Below are positions 23,613 to 32,818 of a stretch of 64,000 nucleotides of DNA, in pieces. The notes beneath the pieces were generated by a model. The model saw only the letters and a list, made by a program, of their open reading frames with translations. It was not told the origin of the DNA and searched no databases. The position numbers were made by a program, and so were the translations under genes. This DNA is from Flavobacterium sp. MK4S-17 (GTDB lineage Bacteria; Bacteroidota; Bacteroidia; Flavobacteriales; Flavobacteriaceae). Positions within the stretch are counted from its first letter, which is position 1. Each line of letters begins with the position of its first letter. The stretch is taken from NCBI RefSeq assembly GCF_009848495.1, contig NZ_WWEP01000009.1, forward strand, positions 62,001 through 126,000, given 5' to 3'.

Positions 23613-24593
23613 TTGGTTTCAGCAACTGACATATTTACCATATCATCTAAAAAAGAGTTTGAAAAAATTACCCTAAAGGTTTTCAGGCATCAATATGATA
23701 ACAATGAGGTGTATCGCTATTTTTGCTCGTTACTTGGTAAAGACAAGCTGAATGTAAAATCGGTTAGGGAAATTCCTTTCCTGCCAATACAATTCTTTAA
23801 ATCGCATGATATAACCAGTTCGCAGGAACCTGTCCAGCAGGTTTTTACAAGTAGTGGTACAACAGGTATGGCCACCAGCAGGCACCTGGTAACTGACGTG
23901 AGTTATTATGAACAAAGTTTCCGCCTTGCATTTTCTCAGTTTTACGGTAATATAGAAGATTATGCGGTTTTGGCACTTTTACCCTCCTATCTTGAACGTG
24001 AAGGATCTTCGCTTATATACATGGTACAGGATTTAATTGAAGGCTCCAACAATCCTGACAGCGGGTTTTACCTCCATAATTACGATGAGTTAATTAAAAA
24101 GTTACTCAGCCTTGACAATTCAGGACAAAACGTATTATTGATAGGCGTTACCTATGCCCTGCTCGATTTAATTGAAAAGCAGGATTTTTCACTACGCAAT
24201 ACAATAGTTATGGAAACCGGCGGAATGAAAGGCCGCCGCCGTGAAATGATACGAGAAGAATTACATAATGTTTTATGCAAAGGCTTTAATGTCAGTAAAA
24301 TTCATTCTGAATATGGAATGACCGAGCTTTTATCCCAGGCTTACTCCTTAGGTGATGGCATATTTGAATGCCCGCCATGGATGGACATACTTATACGTGA
24401 CACCGAAGATGCCTTAACCTTGGTTGACTATGGTAAAACAGGCGGCATAAACGTGATAGACCTTGCCAATTATAATTCCTGTTCCTTTATTGCCACGCAG
24501 GATCTAGGTAAAAAACACAGTAATCAGTCATTTGAAGTACTGGGCCGTTTTGATAATTCCGATATTCGCGGCTGCAACCTTATGGTTATGTAA
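23613..24593 (+). CDS. LuxE/PaaK-family acyl-protein synthetase or acyltransferase (TTG start)
   Basis: About 326 residues, of the adenylate-forming LuxE/PaaK group. The phosphate-binding loop FTSSGTTGMATSRH is clear (about residues 80-93), and later METGGMKGRRREM and HSEYGMTELLSQAY match the AMP-binding acyl-protein synthetase motifs. Many Flavobacteriia have this gene as a single copy called acyl transferase; the acyl acceptor is unknown. The open frame begins at 23550, but that lies in the previous gene's terminator. TTG at 23613, 14 bases past the -7 element, is the best start. Confidence 0.8.
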   Translation: MVSATDIFTISSKKEFEKITLKVFRHQYDNNEVYRYFCSLLGKDKLNVKSVREIPFLPIQFFKSHDITSSQEPVQQVFTSSGTTGMATSRHLVTDVSYYEQSFRLAFSQFYGNIEDYAVLALLPSYLEREGSSLIYMVQDLIEGSNNPDSGFYLHNYDELIKKLLSLDNSGQNVLLIGVTYALLDLIEKQDFSLRNTIVMETGGMKGRRREMIREELHNVLCKGFNVSKIHSEYGMTELLSQAYSLGDGIFECPPWMDILIRDTEDALTLVDYGKTGGINVIDLANYNSCSFIATQDLGKKHSNQSFEVLGRFDNSDIRGCNLMVM

Positions 24594-24594
24594 T

Positions 24595-24620
24595 AAAAAA
24601 GAGGCTTTCGCCTCCTTTAT
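24595..24620. terminator. Bidirectional terminator between the LuxE-like gene and tyrS
   Basis: A-run, GAGGC, 4-base loop, GCCTC, T-rich run. It serves both converging genes. Confidence 0.8.
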
Positions 24621-25921
24621 TATTTTACCTTTATTACAAAGTAATTCTTTTTACCCCTTTGCAATAATATAAACCTGTTGTTTATTAAATCACTTGTGGT
24701 TACAGTATAATCTTCCGTTACCTTTTCCCTGTTTACAGCTATTGAGTTTTCTTTTAAAGCCCTTCTTGCCTCACCATTCGACGGCAGGAAGCCGGACTCT
24801 GCCACAAGCGCATCCACTATATTTACTCCGGCCTCAATAGCGCCCAAGCTAACCCCTGCCTGCGGCACACCTTCAAAAACATCAAGAAAAGTTGCTTCAT
24901 CAAGCTGTTTAAGGTCGGCAGAACTTGAGTTACCAAATAATATCCCTGAAGCTTTTACTGCATTTTCAAAATCCTCGCGGCTGTGTACAAAAACTGTTAC
25001 TTCTTCAGCCAACTTCTTTTGTAGCAGCCTAAGGTGCGGCGCCTGCCTATGTTCTTCTATCAATGTATCTATTTCTTCTTTTGGCAGGAACGTAAATATT
25101 TTAATATATCTTTCGGCATCAGCATCGGCTGTGTTTACCCAAAACTGGTAAAACTTGTATACAGATGTTTTATCAGCCGTCAGCCATACATTTCCTCCTT
25201 CAGATTTTCCGAATTTAGAACCGTCTGCCTTAGTTATAAGCGGGCAGGTCATGGCAAAGGCTTCTTTTTCACCTTCATCATTCATCCTGCGTATAAGCTC
25301 TGTCCCTGTAGTTATATTACCCCACTGGTCGCTTCCGCCAAGCTGTAACATACAGTTATACTCTTTGTGCAGATGGTAAAAATCATACCCCTGTATAAGC
25401 TGGTAAGTAAACTCTGTAAATGACATGCCATTTCCGGCTTCACCTGAAATACGTTTCTTTACAGAATCCTTTGCCATCATATAGTTAACGGTTATACGCT
25501 TGCCAACATCACGTACAAAGCCTATAAAACTGAATTCCTTCATCCAGTCATAGTTATTTACCAGTACCGGCGCATTATCGGCTGTGGATTCAAAATCAAG
25601 GAAGCGGGACAGCAGTTTTTTTATTCCCGCAACATTTTTTTTCAGTGCTGCCTCATCAAGCAAATTCCTTTCATCGGACTTACCGGAAGGGTCACCAATC
25701 ATACCTGTTGCGCCCCCAACAAGGGCTATGGGCTTATGTCCGCATTTATGCAGGTGAACCAAAATTATAATGGGCACAAGGCTGCCAATGTGCAGGGAGT
25801 CAGAAGTAGGGTCAAAGCCAATATAGGCAGTAGTCATCCCTTTACTTAGTTGTCCTTCTGTTCCCGGCATAATGTCGTGCACCATACCCCTCCATTTAAG
25901 TTCTTCTACAAAATTTTTCAT
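24620..25921 (-). CDS. tyrS: Tyrosyl-tRNA synthetase
   Basis: Class I aminoacyl-tRNA synthetase of 433 residues, normal length. It has HIGH-like [10 protein letters not shown] (about residues 39-48), KMSKS-like KFGKSEGG (about 235-242), and a C-terminal S4 RNA-binding domain (about 355-433, [19 protein letters not shown]). Monocistronic, with a -7 element at 25942-25949. Confidence 0.98.
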   Translation of the reverse strand: MKNFVEELKWRGMVHDIMPGTEGQLSKGMTTAYIGFDPTSDSLHIGSLVPIIILVHLHKCGHKPIALVGGATGMIGDPSGKSDERNLLDEAALKKNVAGIKKLLSRFLDFESTADNAPVLVNNYDWMKEFSFIGFVRDVGKRITVNYMMAKDSVKKRISGEAGNGMSFTEFTYQLIQGYDFYHLHKEYNCMLQLGGSDQWGNITTGTELIRRMNDEGEKEAFAMTCPLITKADGSKFGKSEGGNVWLTADKTSVYKFYQFWVNTADADAERYIKIFTFLPKEEIDTLIEEHRQAPHLRLLQKKLAEEVTVFVHSREDFENAVKASGILFGNSSSADLKQLDEATFLDVFEGVPQAGVSLGAIEAGVNIVDALVAESGFLPSNGEARRALKENSIAVNREKVTEDYTVTTSDLINNRFILLQRGKKNYFVIKVK

Positions 25922-25941
25922 CCTGATATTTATTAATGGTG

Positions 25942-25949
25942 CAAAAATA
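25942..25949 (-). promoter_or_regulatory. -7 promoter element of tyrS
   Basis: TATTTTTG on the minus strand, an exact -7 match, 20 bases before the start codon. Confidence 0.7.
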
Positions 25950-26001
25950 CAAACACGCTCGAAAAATAGGGAACAATTATGAATAAATGCGGTTTAAAAA
26001 T

Positions 26002-26009
26002 TACATTTG
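26002..26009 (+). promoter_or_regulatory. -7 promoter element giving a probably leaderless transcript
   Basis: TACATTTG, an exact -7 match. The ATG at 26015 starts 6 bases after its last G, where transcription itself would be expected to begin. Confidence 0.65.
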
Positions 26010-26014
26010 CATAT

Positions 26015-27007
26015 ATGATACTAGTTACAGGCGGAACAGGGCTGTTAGGCGCACACCTGCTTATGCACCTTGCAGGGCAGGGAAGCCGTATCCGTTCACT
26101 TTACAGGAGTAAGGAAGGCATTGCTAAAGCACGCAATGTATTTATGCATTATGGCCAGCCTGAGCTTTTTGATACAATTGAATGGGTTAAAGGCGATGTT
26201 ACCGATATACCATCATTAGAAGAGGCTTTTAAAGGTATTGAATATGTTTACCACTGCGCCGCTTTTGTTTCCTATGATCCAAAAGATGAGGGAAAACTGC
26301 GTAAAATAAATATTGAAGGCACTGCCAACATGGTTAACTGCGCCCTTGATTTCGGTGTTAAAAAATTTTGTCATGTAAGCTCAATAGCTGCCTTGGGGGA
26401 TGCCCGGGAAGGTGAAACCGTAATTACTGAGGAAACCGAATGGAACCCTGAAATAAACCATAGCGACTATGCCCTTAGCAAGCATGGGGCCGAAATGGAA
26501 GCCTGGCGTGCATGGCAGGAAGGGCTTGATGTAGTTATTGTAAATCCAGGGCTGGTTTTCGGTTATGGGTTTTGGCAGCAAAGCAGCGGTAAAATTTTTA
26601 GTGCGGTTAAAAAAGGGCAGCAATTTTACACCCTGGGTACTTGTGGTGTTATAGCTGTTGAGGATGTGGTAAACATAATGATAAAACTTATGCAGAGCCC
26701 GGTTACAGGTGAAAGGTTTACACTTATAGCCGAAAATATAACTTACAGGGAATTATTTAATAGTATTGCTGATGGGATGTGTAAAAAAAGGCCCCAGATT
26801 TACGCCAACAGGTTAATAACCTCGGTTGGGTGGCGGCTGGACTGGTTTTTATCCAAACTATTATTTAAGCCAAGGTTTTTAACGCGCCCTATGGCTAAGT
26901 CCTCACACAAAACTGAAATTTTTGATAACAGCAAGATTGTAAAGCAACTGGATTATAAATTTATCCCTGTGGCTGATTACCTGAAGCAGCTTGCTTCGCT
27001 TTTATAA
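26015..27007 (+). CDS. NAD-dependent epimerase/dehydratase (extended SDR)
   Basis: A 330-residue extended short-chain dehydrogenase. Rossmann motif MILVTGGTGLLGAHL sits at the very N-terminus, and the active site has a Ser (HVSSIAAL), YALSKHGAE (the YxxxK pair) and NPGLVFGYG. Substrate unknown. The frame contains an upstream ATG (25979), but the -7 element lies between the two, so the start at 26015 is right and the mRNA probably lacks a leader. The last 47 bases overlap the convergent DUF4296 gene. Confidence 0.88.
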   Translation: MILVTGGTGLLGAHLLMHLAGQGSRIRSLYRSKEGIAKARNVFMHYGQPELFDTIEWVKGDVTDIPSLEEAFKGIEYVYHCAAFVSYDPKDEGKLRKINIEGTANMVNCALDFGVKKFCHVSSIAALGDAREGETVITEETEWNPEINHSDYALSKHGAEMEAWRAWQEGLDVVIVNPGLVFGYGFWQQSSGKIFSAVKKGQQFYTLGTCGVIAVEDVVNIMIKLMQSPVTGERFTLIAENITYRELFNSIADGMCKKRPQIYANRLITSVGWRLDWFLSKLLFKPRFLTRPMAKSSHKTEIFDNSKIVKQLDYKFIPVADYLKQLASLL

Positions 27008-27404
27008 GCGAATCATTAAGCGGCCTGGCTTTAATTTCAGGCTTTTTAGGTTCTTCTTTTTTAATCAGCGAGTCCAGTTCGGTTTTCCTGTTTTTAAGCC
27101 TTTCCGATACTTCTTTCTGTATCTTCTCATAATTGGCCAGGTCAGCCGCATAATATTTGTGGTTATCAGCAAAGGTAAGGCTGTCTATGCCATACTTTTT
27201 ATAAATATAGGTTTCGCTGTTTATATTATTATCATCCAGTATTTTAGGATTATAGGATTTAAATGCCTGCAGCACTGCTATATCATAAAGTATATCAACC
27301 ATTTCCTCCTGCTCAATCAGGTCATCCGGTTTTTCTGCTATAGTGTGCCTGCATGCAGCAGTAAAGCACACAATACACAATAGTACAGGTATTATCTTTT
27401 TCAT
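26961..27404 (-). CDS. DUF4296 lipoprotein
   Basis: A 147-residue predicted lipoprotein (lipobox FTAAC, Cys18). The DUF4296 family is recognised by the MVDILYDIAVLQAFKSY stretch and YKKYGIDSLTFADNHKYYAADL (about residues 35-90); the C-terminal 45 residues are a charged coiled-coil-like region. Function unknown. It is the last gene of the dolichol-phosphate-mannose-synthase-like / dihydroorotase block, an order I recall from other Flavobacteriia. Its end overlaps the epimerase gene by 47 bases on the other strand. Confidence 0.87.
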   Translation of the reverse strand: MKKIIPVLLCIVCFTAACRHTIAEKPDDLIEQEEMVDILYDIAVLQAFKSYNPKILDDNNINSETYIYKKYGIDSLTFADNHKYYAADLANYEKIQKEVSERLKNRKTELDSLIKKEEPKKPEIKARPLNDSLIKAKQAASGNQPQG

Positions 27405-27406
27405 AC

Positions 27407-28744
27407 TTATCTGTCAAATAATAAACGTTCTCCGCAGCGCAAATCTTTCACTTTAAAGTTATTATAAACAAGCTGCCCGTTCACAAAGGTATGTGTAATT
27501 CTCGATTTAAAGTTTGTACCCTCAAAAGGCGACCAACCGCATTTATATAAAATATTCTCTTTTTTAACATTCCATGGCAAACCGGGATTTACAATAACAA
27601 TATCGGCATAATACCCTTCGCGGATAAAGCCCCGCTTTTCAATCTTGAAGAGTTTTGCCGGGTTATGCGCCATTTTTTCCACGATTTTTTCCACTGATAT
27701 TTTCTTTTGGTGAAAAGCTTCAAACATGGCCACTACCGCATGCTGTACCAAAGGGCCGCCTGAAGGGGCGCTGGTATATGGGTTTTTCTTTTCTTCCAGT
27801 GTGTGCGGTGCATGGTCTGTAGCAATTACATCAATCCTGTCATCCAGCAGTGCCTTCCATAAAGCGTCCCTGTCTGCAGCAGTTTTTACAGCAGGGTTCC
27901 ATTTTATCAAGTTTCCTTTCTTTTCATAATCGGCATCTGTAAACCACAGGTGGTGGATGCATACCTCTGCCGTTATCTTTTTTTCCTCAAGTGGTATTTT
28001 ATTGGTAAAAAGCTCTGTTTCCTTAGCTGTGGAAACGTGGAAAACATGCAGCCTTGCACCCGTTTTTTTAGCAAGCTCTATTGCTTTTGACGATGATAGG
28101 TAACAAGCCTCGGCACTACGTATAAGCGGATGGAATTTTACAGGAATATCATCACCATACTTTGCCATATATTCTTCAAGGTTCTGTTTTATTGTAGCCT
28201 CATCTTCACAGTGTACAGCAATGAGCATAGGCGTGCTGCTGAATATCTTTTCCAGCACCTGTTCATTATCCACAAGCATGTTACCTGTTGATGAGCCTAA
28301 GAACAATTTAATACCGGCAACATTTTTAGGATTTGTTTTAAGTACTTCTGCAAGGTTATCATTAGTGCCCCCCATCATGAAGGAATAATTGGCATAAGAC
28401 ACCTGGGAAGCCCTTTGGTATTTTTCTTCCAACAGTTGCTGCGTTACCGCATTGGGCAGCGTATTTGGCTGCTCTATAAAAGAGGTAATACCTCCCGCTA
28501 CTGCGGCACGCGATTCTGTTTCTATATCACCCTTATGCGTTAATCCCGGCTCACGGAAATGCACCTGGTCATCAATAGCACCGGGTATCAGGTAATTGCC
28601 TTCCGCATCAATAATATTTACATCCGGCTTTGCGCTAATGCTTTCTGCAATTTCCTTTATTATCTTGTCTTCAATTAAAAGGTCTCCCTCAAAAACCGAA
28701 CCCTCATTAACAATTTTTGCATTCTTTATTAAAATCCTGTTCAT
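27407..28744 (-). CDS. pyrC: Dihydroorotase
   Basis: Zinc amidohydrolase of pyrimidine synthesis, interconverting carbamoyl-aspartate and dihydroorotate; 445 residues, class I length. It has metal ligands DDQVHFREPG (about residues 57-66), carbamylated Lys in AGIKLFLGSSTG, later His in HCEDE and VFHVSTAKE, and Asp in ATDHAPH (about 313). Related dihydropyrimidinase/AllB-type enzymes are similar, but the motif set fits dihydroorotase. It starts 7 bases past the glycosyltransferase gene and ends 2 bases before DUF4296. Confidence 0.93.
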   Translation of the reverse strand: MNRILIKNAKIVNEGSVFEGDLLIEDKIIKEIAESISAKPDVNIIDAEGNYLIPGAIDDQVHFREPGLTHKGDIETESRAAVAGGITSFIEQPNTLPNAVTQQLLEEKYQRASQVSYANYSFMMGGTNDNLAEVLKTNPKNVAGIKLFLGSSTGNMLVDNEQVLEKIFSSTPMLIAVHCEDEATIKQNLEEYMAKYGDDIPVKFHPLIRSAEACYLSSSKAIELAKKTGARLHVFHVSTAKETELFTNKIPLEEKKITAEVCIHHLWFTDADYEKKGNLIKWNPAVKTAADRDALWKALLDDRIDVIATDHAPHTLEEKKNPYTSAPSGGPLVQHAVVAMFEAFHQKKISVEKIVEKMAHNPAKLFKIEKRGFIREGYYADIVIVNPGLPWNVKKENILYKCGWSPFEGTNFKSRITHTFVNGQLVYNNFKVKDLRCGERLLFDR

Positions 28745-28751
28745 TAGCCCC

Positions 28752-29474
28752 TTATAATCTGTTTAAAAATTTCTTTATGCGTAACGATATAACACCGGTT
28801 ATAGCTTCTTTTATTATGGCATTGCTCATTTTTGACTGCCCTTTTGTGCGGTCGGTAAAAATAATCGGCACTTCCACAATAACAAACCCATTGGAATATG
28901 CCCTGTATTTCATTTCTATCTGAAAAGCATAGCCCACAAATTTTATGGTATTAAGGTTTATGCTTTCCAGCACTTTACGCTTATAGCAAATAAAACCCGC
29001 TGTGGCATCATTTATTTTCATTCCTGTTATCAGGCGTACATAAGCAGAGGCGTAATAGGAAAGCAATACCCTGCTTAAGGGCCAGTTTACCACATTAACA
29101 CCTGTAACATAACGGGAACCTATAGCTACATCTGCACCGTTTACACAAGCCTGGTATAGTTTTTCCAGATCTTCAGGGTTGTGCGAAAAATCGGCATCCA
29201 TCTCAAAAATATATTCATATTTATTATTGATGGCCCATTTAAAACCATGCACATAAGCAGTCCCCAGCCCTGCCTTTTCATTTCTTATTTCCAAATGGAG
29301 CCTTCCTGTAAACTCCCCCTGCAAGGCCTGCACTGCCTGTGCCGTTCCATCGGGCGAATTATCATCAACCACCAGCACATCAAAAGGAGTGGTTAAAGAA
29401 AAAACCGACCTTATAATATTTTCAATATTTTCAATTTCGTTATAAGTTGGAATTATAACAATGCCATCGCTCAT
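28752..29474 (-). CDS. Polyprenol-phosphate mannosyltransferase (DPM1-like, GT2)
   Basis: GT-A glycosyltransferase of 240 residues without transmembrane segments. Opening VIIPTYNEIENIENII, DDNSPDGTA (nucleotide-binding Asp), EMDADFSHNPEDL (DxD) and VPIIFTDRTKGQSKM at the end match dolichol/polyprenol-phosphate mannose synthases. It probably loads a sugar on undecaprenyl phosphate for envelope glycans. First gene of a three-gene block; -7 element at 29497-29504. Confidence 0.92.
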   Translation of the reverse strand: MSDGIVIIPTYNEIENIENIIRSVFSLTTPFDVLVVDDNSPDGTAQAVQALQGEFTGRLHLEIRNEKAGLGTAYVHGFKWAINNKYEYIFEMDADFSHNPEDLEKLYQACVNGADVAIGSRYVTGVNVVNWPLSRVLLSYYASAYVRLITGMKINDATAGFICYKRKVLESINLNTIKFVGYAFQIEMKYRAYSNGFVIVEVPIIFTDRTKGQSKMSNAIIKEAITGVISLRIKKFLNRL

Positions 29475-29496
29475 TTTACCACATGGAATTTAGGTG

Positions 29497-29504
29497 CAAA
29501 AATA
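29497..29504 (-). promoter_or_regulatory. -7 promoter element of the glycosyltransferase-pyrC-DUF4296 block
   Basis: TATTTTTG on the minus strand, an exact -7 match, 22 bases before the start codon. Confidence 0.7.
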
Positions 29505-29567
29505 ATGTATTTCTAACGTGCTTATCATAATTAAAGTATAATAAAATAATCCATTATAAAAAATAAG

Positions 29568-29575
29568 TAATTTTG
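29568..29575 (+). promoter_or_regulatory. -7 promoter element giving a probably leaderless transcript (DUF4271-hemD)
   Basis: TAATTTTG, an exact -7 match. The ATG at 29580 follows its last G by 4 intervening bases. Confidence 0.65.
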
Positions 29576-29579
29576 CGCC

Positions 29580-30245
29580 ATGACAGACCTTGTTTTACAT
29601 GAAAGGATAGCAGGCGGTAAAGACTGGGCAACCCTACTGTTTGTTTTTTGCTTTATCATTATAGCTGTAAACAGGTCGGCCTTTGGGTCGCGTTTTTCAG
29701 AATTTATAAAACTGGCCTTTTCAGATAAATATACTAAAATTTACAAGGACGGCGGCAACATTTTCAGTTGGTTTACCATATCTTTCTTTTTTATCCAGAT
29801 TGTTTCGTTTGCCTTTCTCATACAATTATTGCTGGCCAGTGTCGGCATGGCAGAAAAAACCAACTGGATAACTTTTATACAGATAAGCACACTTATCGGG
29901 GTATTTATCCTTGCCAAATACCTAATAGAAAAAATAATTGCAACATCATTTAATATTGAGGAGTTTAATGAGCAGTACAACCTGCACAAAGTTAATTACC
30001 GTACTTATATTGGGTTATTGCTTTTGCCTGTAAATGTTATACTGTATTATAATGATAAACTGCCTGCTGTTGTACTATATTCCATCACGGGGATTATTTT
30101 GCTGGCAGCCGTTATTTCTTACCTGGTTTCGCTGCGTAATTATCAAAATGCGATACTAGGCAAATTATTCTATTTTATTTTGTATCTTTGCGCTCTTGAA
30201 ATAGCACCCTATTATTTCATGTATTATTGGTTTACAAACGTTTAG
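29580..30245 (+). CDS. DUF4271 integral membrane protein
   Basis: A 221-residue inner-membrane protein with about six transmembrane segments (roughly 17-35, 68-90, 98-118, 140-157, 163-185, 195-215). The family is recognised by layout, by a Bacteroidota-typical middle section (FNEQYNLHKVNYRTYIG) and by its usual position directly before hemD, 18 bases here. Function unknown. The start coincides with the expected transcription start. Confidence 0.85.
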   Translation: MTDLVLHERIAGGKDWATLLFVFCFIIIAVNRSAFGSRFSEFIKLAFSDKYTKIYKDGGNIFSWFTISFFFIQIVSFAFLIQLLLASVGMAEKTNWITFIQISTLIGVFILAKYLIEKIIATSFNIEEFNEQYNLHKVNYRTYIGLLLLPVNVILYYNDKLPAVVLYSITGIILLAAVISYLVSLRNYQNAILGKLFYFILYLCALEIAPYYFMYYWFTNV

Positions 30246-30263
30246 TAACGATATATAACAACT

Positions 30264-31013
30264 ATGAAAGTGAAAACAATTTTGGTTTCGCAACCGGAGC
30301 CTAAAGTAGAAAATTCACCATATTTCGAAATCCAGCAAAAATTAAAAGTAAAGGTTGATTTCAGGCCATTTATTCATGTTGAGGGTGTGAGTGCTAAAGA
30401 CGTAAGGCAGCAAAAAATTGACCTTAATAATTTTACTGCCATTATACTTACCAGCAAAAACTCTATAGACCACTTTTTTCGTGTTGCAGATGAGATGCGC
30501 TATAAAGTACCCGAAACCATGAAGTACTTTTGCCAGAGTGAGGCTGTTGCTTTTTACCTGCAAAAATATGTAGTGTACCGCAAGCGTAAAATATATGTGG
30601 GCCAAAAAGATTTTGCAGACCTTTCCCCACTTATAAAAAAATACAAGGATGAAAAATTCCTGCTTCCGGCTTCAGACCAACTGAACGACGATGTACCGCA
30701 AACGCTTAACAACCTTAAGGTAAACTGGACACCGGGTATTTTTTACAAAACCGTAATGAGCGACCTAAGTGACCTGAAAGATGTTTATTATGATGTGCTG
30801 GCGTTTTTTAGCCCCACAGGTATAAAATCATTATTTAAAAACTTTCCTGAGTTTCAACAAAACAATACACGCATTGCCGTATTTGGAAGCACAACACAAA
30901 AAGAAGCATTAGACCACGGGCTAAGGATTGATATTATGGCTCCTACGCCTGATACACCTTCTATGACCATGGCACTGGAAAAATATATTATAGAAGCCAA
31001 TAAGGCAAAATAA
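30264..31013 (+). CDS. hemD: Uroporphyrinogen-III synthase
   Basis: Heme-pathway enzyme cyclising hydroxymethylbilane to uroporphyrinogen III; 249 residues. HemD is poorly conserved; identification rests on the two-lobed pattern with VSQPEPKVENSPY near the start, AIILTSKNSIDHFF (about residues 55-68), AFFSPTGIKSLF (about 180-191) and the AVFGSTTQKEA ending, plus the DUF4271 neighbour typical of Flavobacteriia. Co-transcribed with DUF4271. Confidence 0.9.
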   Translation: MKVKTILVSQPEPKVENSPYFEIQQKLKVKVDFRPFIHVEGVSAKDVRQQKIDLNNFTAIILTSKNSIDHFFRVADEMRYKVPETMKYFCQSEAVAFYLQKYVVYRKRKIYVGQKDFADLSPLIKKYKDEKFLLPASDQLNDDVPQTLNNLKVNWTPGIFYKTVMSDLSDLKDVYYDVLAFFSPTGIKSLFKNFPEFQQNNTRIAVFGSTTQKEALDHGLRIDIMAPTPDTPSMTMALEKYIIEANKAK

Positions 31014-31034
31014 TTACCTCAAATTAAAATATAC

Positions 31035-31063
31035 AAAAGCCACTCTATGAGTGGCTTTTATAT
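31035..31063 (+). terminator. Terminator of DUF4271-hemD
   Basis: AAAAGCCACTC / GAGTGGCTTTT, an 11-bp perfect stem with a 3-base loop, 22 bases past hemD. Confidence 0.92.
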
Positions 31064-31081
31064 TTATTACAATGTTCTTGA

Positions 31082-31112
31082 AAAACAAAAAACCACCCGT
31101 TTCCGGATGGTT
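31082..31112 (-). terminator. Terminator of pckA
   Basis: On the minus strand, AACCATCCG / CGGGTGGTT with a GAAA-type loop and one mismatch, followed by a long U-run. Confidence 0.8.
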
Positions 31113-31137
31113 CTTCGCATCTATTCTAAAATCACAC

Positions 31138-32739
31138 TTATGCCAGAGGTCCGCCTGCCATGATTTCCTCATTGGCAAACTCTTCAAACTTGGCAAAATT
31201 TTTCCTGAATGCATCAGCAAGTTCTTTTGCTTTTGCATCATATGCTTCTTTATCTTCCCAGGTGTTTCTCGGGTTTAATACTTCACTTGGCACGTTAGGG
31301 CAGCTTTGCGGCTTGGCTATACCAAAAACCTTGTGTGTTTCATAACCCACATTATCAAGCTCACCGTTAAGGGCTGCAGTAATCATAGCCCTGGTATATT
31401 TTAATTTCATCCTGCTTCCTGTGCCGTAAGGCCCACCGGTCCACCCGGTATTTATAAGCCATACATTTACGCCGGCTTCTTTCATTTTTTTGCTTAGCAT
31501 TTCTGCATACCTTGTTGGGTGCAATGGCATAAATGGCGCACCAAAGCAGGCAGAAAAATTAGGCTGCGGTTCATTAACACCTGCCTCAGTACCTGCTACT
31601 TTGGCTGTATAGCCGGAAATAAAGTGGTAGGCAGCCTGCCCCGGCGTTAATTTAGATATAGGAGGCAATACTCCAAAAGCATCGGCTGTAAGGAAGAAAA
31701 TATTTTTAGGATTTTCGCCTATAGAGCCCGGCTGTATATTATCAATATGATAAATAGGATAGCTAACCCTTGTATTTTGTGTTATAGAGATATCTTCATA
31801 ATCAACCTCATTGGTACCCTGTTTAAAAATAACATTTTCAAGCAGTGCCCCTCTTTTAATAGCCCTGAAAATATCCGGCTCATTTTCCTCGGTAAGGTTT
31901 ATAACTTTTGCATAGCAGCCGCCTTCAAAGTTAAACACAGTATTTTCATTTGTCCAGCCATGCTCATCATCACCAATCAGTTTACGCTGCGGGTCGGCAG
32001 AAAGCGTGGTTTTTCCTGTACCGGACAAACCGAAGAAAATAGCAGTATCGCCTTTTTCACCCACGTTAGCACTACAGTGCATGGGTAATGTATTTTTATT
32101 AACCGGAAGTATAAAGTTAAGCGCAGAAAAAATACCTTTTTTCATTTCGCCTGTATAACCTGTACCGCCTATAAGGGCAATTTTTTTATTGAAGTTAAGT
32201 ATTGCAAAATTGTGCTGGCGGGTACCGTCAACAGCCGGGTCGGCTTTAAAGCCCGGTGCGCACACCACATGCCATTCTGCTTCAAAATCTTCCAGTTCAG
32301 AGTCTTCAGGACGCAGGAACATATTGTAGCAAAACAGGTTAGACCAGGAATATTCTGTAACCACCCTTACATTAAGCCTGTAATTGGGGTCGGCACATAC
32401 ATAACTGTCCCTAACATATACTTCTTTACCAGAAAGGTATTCGGTTACTTTATTATAAAGTGCATCAAATTTATCACTGTCAAAAGGTATGTTTACATTG
32501 CCCCACCAAACTTCATTCTCCGTTATGGCATCCTTTACAATAAAACGGTCCTGCGGAGACCTGCCTGTAAACTCACCTGTATTTATTGCAAGCGCACCTG
32601 TAGAGCTTTCAACCCCCTGTCCTTTTGCAATTGTTATTTCATGAAGTTCACCCGGTGGTAACTGATACTTCACATTAGCATCTTTTATTCCTAACTTCTC
32701 CAACGAAATCGTTTTCGTAAAAAGCCCGTAATTCTCCAT
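31138..32739 (-). CDS. pckA: Phosphoenolpyruvate carboxykinase (ATP)
   Basis: Gluconeogenic enzyme converting oxaloacetate and ATP to PEP; 533 residues. It has the P-loop FFGLSGTGKTTLSADP (about 235-250), LIGDDEHGW metal-binding pattern, GYTAKVAGTE and substrate residues in GRSPQDRFIV. The frame runs to an ATG at 32775, but that lies inside the -7 element (32773-32780), so the ATG at 32739 is used, giving the family start MENYGLFTK. Monocistronic. Confidence 0.97.
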   Translation of the reverse strand: MENYGLFTKTISLEKLGIKDANVKYQLPPGELHEITIAKGQGVESSTGALAINTGEFTGRSPQDRFIVKDAITENEVWWGNVNIPFDSDKFDALYNKVTEYLSGKEVYVRDSYVCADPNYRLNVRVVTEYSWSNLFCYNMFLRPEDSELEDFEAEWHVVCAPGFKADPAVDGTRQHNFAILNFNKKIALIGGTGYTGEMKKGIFSALNFILPVNKNTLPMHCSANVGEKGDTAIFFGLSGTGKTTLSADPQRKLIGDDEHGWTNENTVFNFEGGCYAKVINLTEENEPDIFRAIKRGALLENVIFKQGTNEVDYEDISITQNTRVSYPIYHIDNIQPGSIGENPKNIFFLTADAFGVLPPISKLTPGQAAYHFISGYTAKVAGTEAGVNEPQPNFSACFGAPFMPLHPTRYAEMLSKKMKEAGVNVWLINTGWTGGPYGTGSRMKLKYTRAMITAALNGELDNVGYETHKVFGIAKPQSCPNVPSEVLNPRNTWEDKEAYDAKAKELADAFRKNFAKFEEFANEEIMAGGPLA

Positions 32740-32772
32740 AAATTTTATTATTAAGTTGCATTGTTTAAAGGG

Positions 32773-32780
32773 CAAATGTA
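32773..32780 (-). promoter_or_regulatory. -7 promoter element of pckA
   Basis: TACATTTG on the minus strand, an exact -7 match, 33 bases before the start codon. Confidence 0.75.
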
Positions 32781-32818
32781 AAAATAAATTTTTTAAATTA
32801 TATTGAATTGAAAATTTT

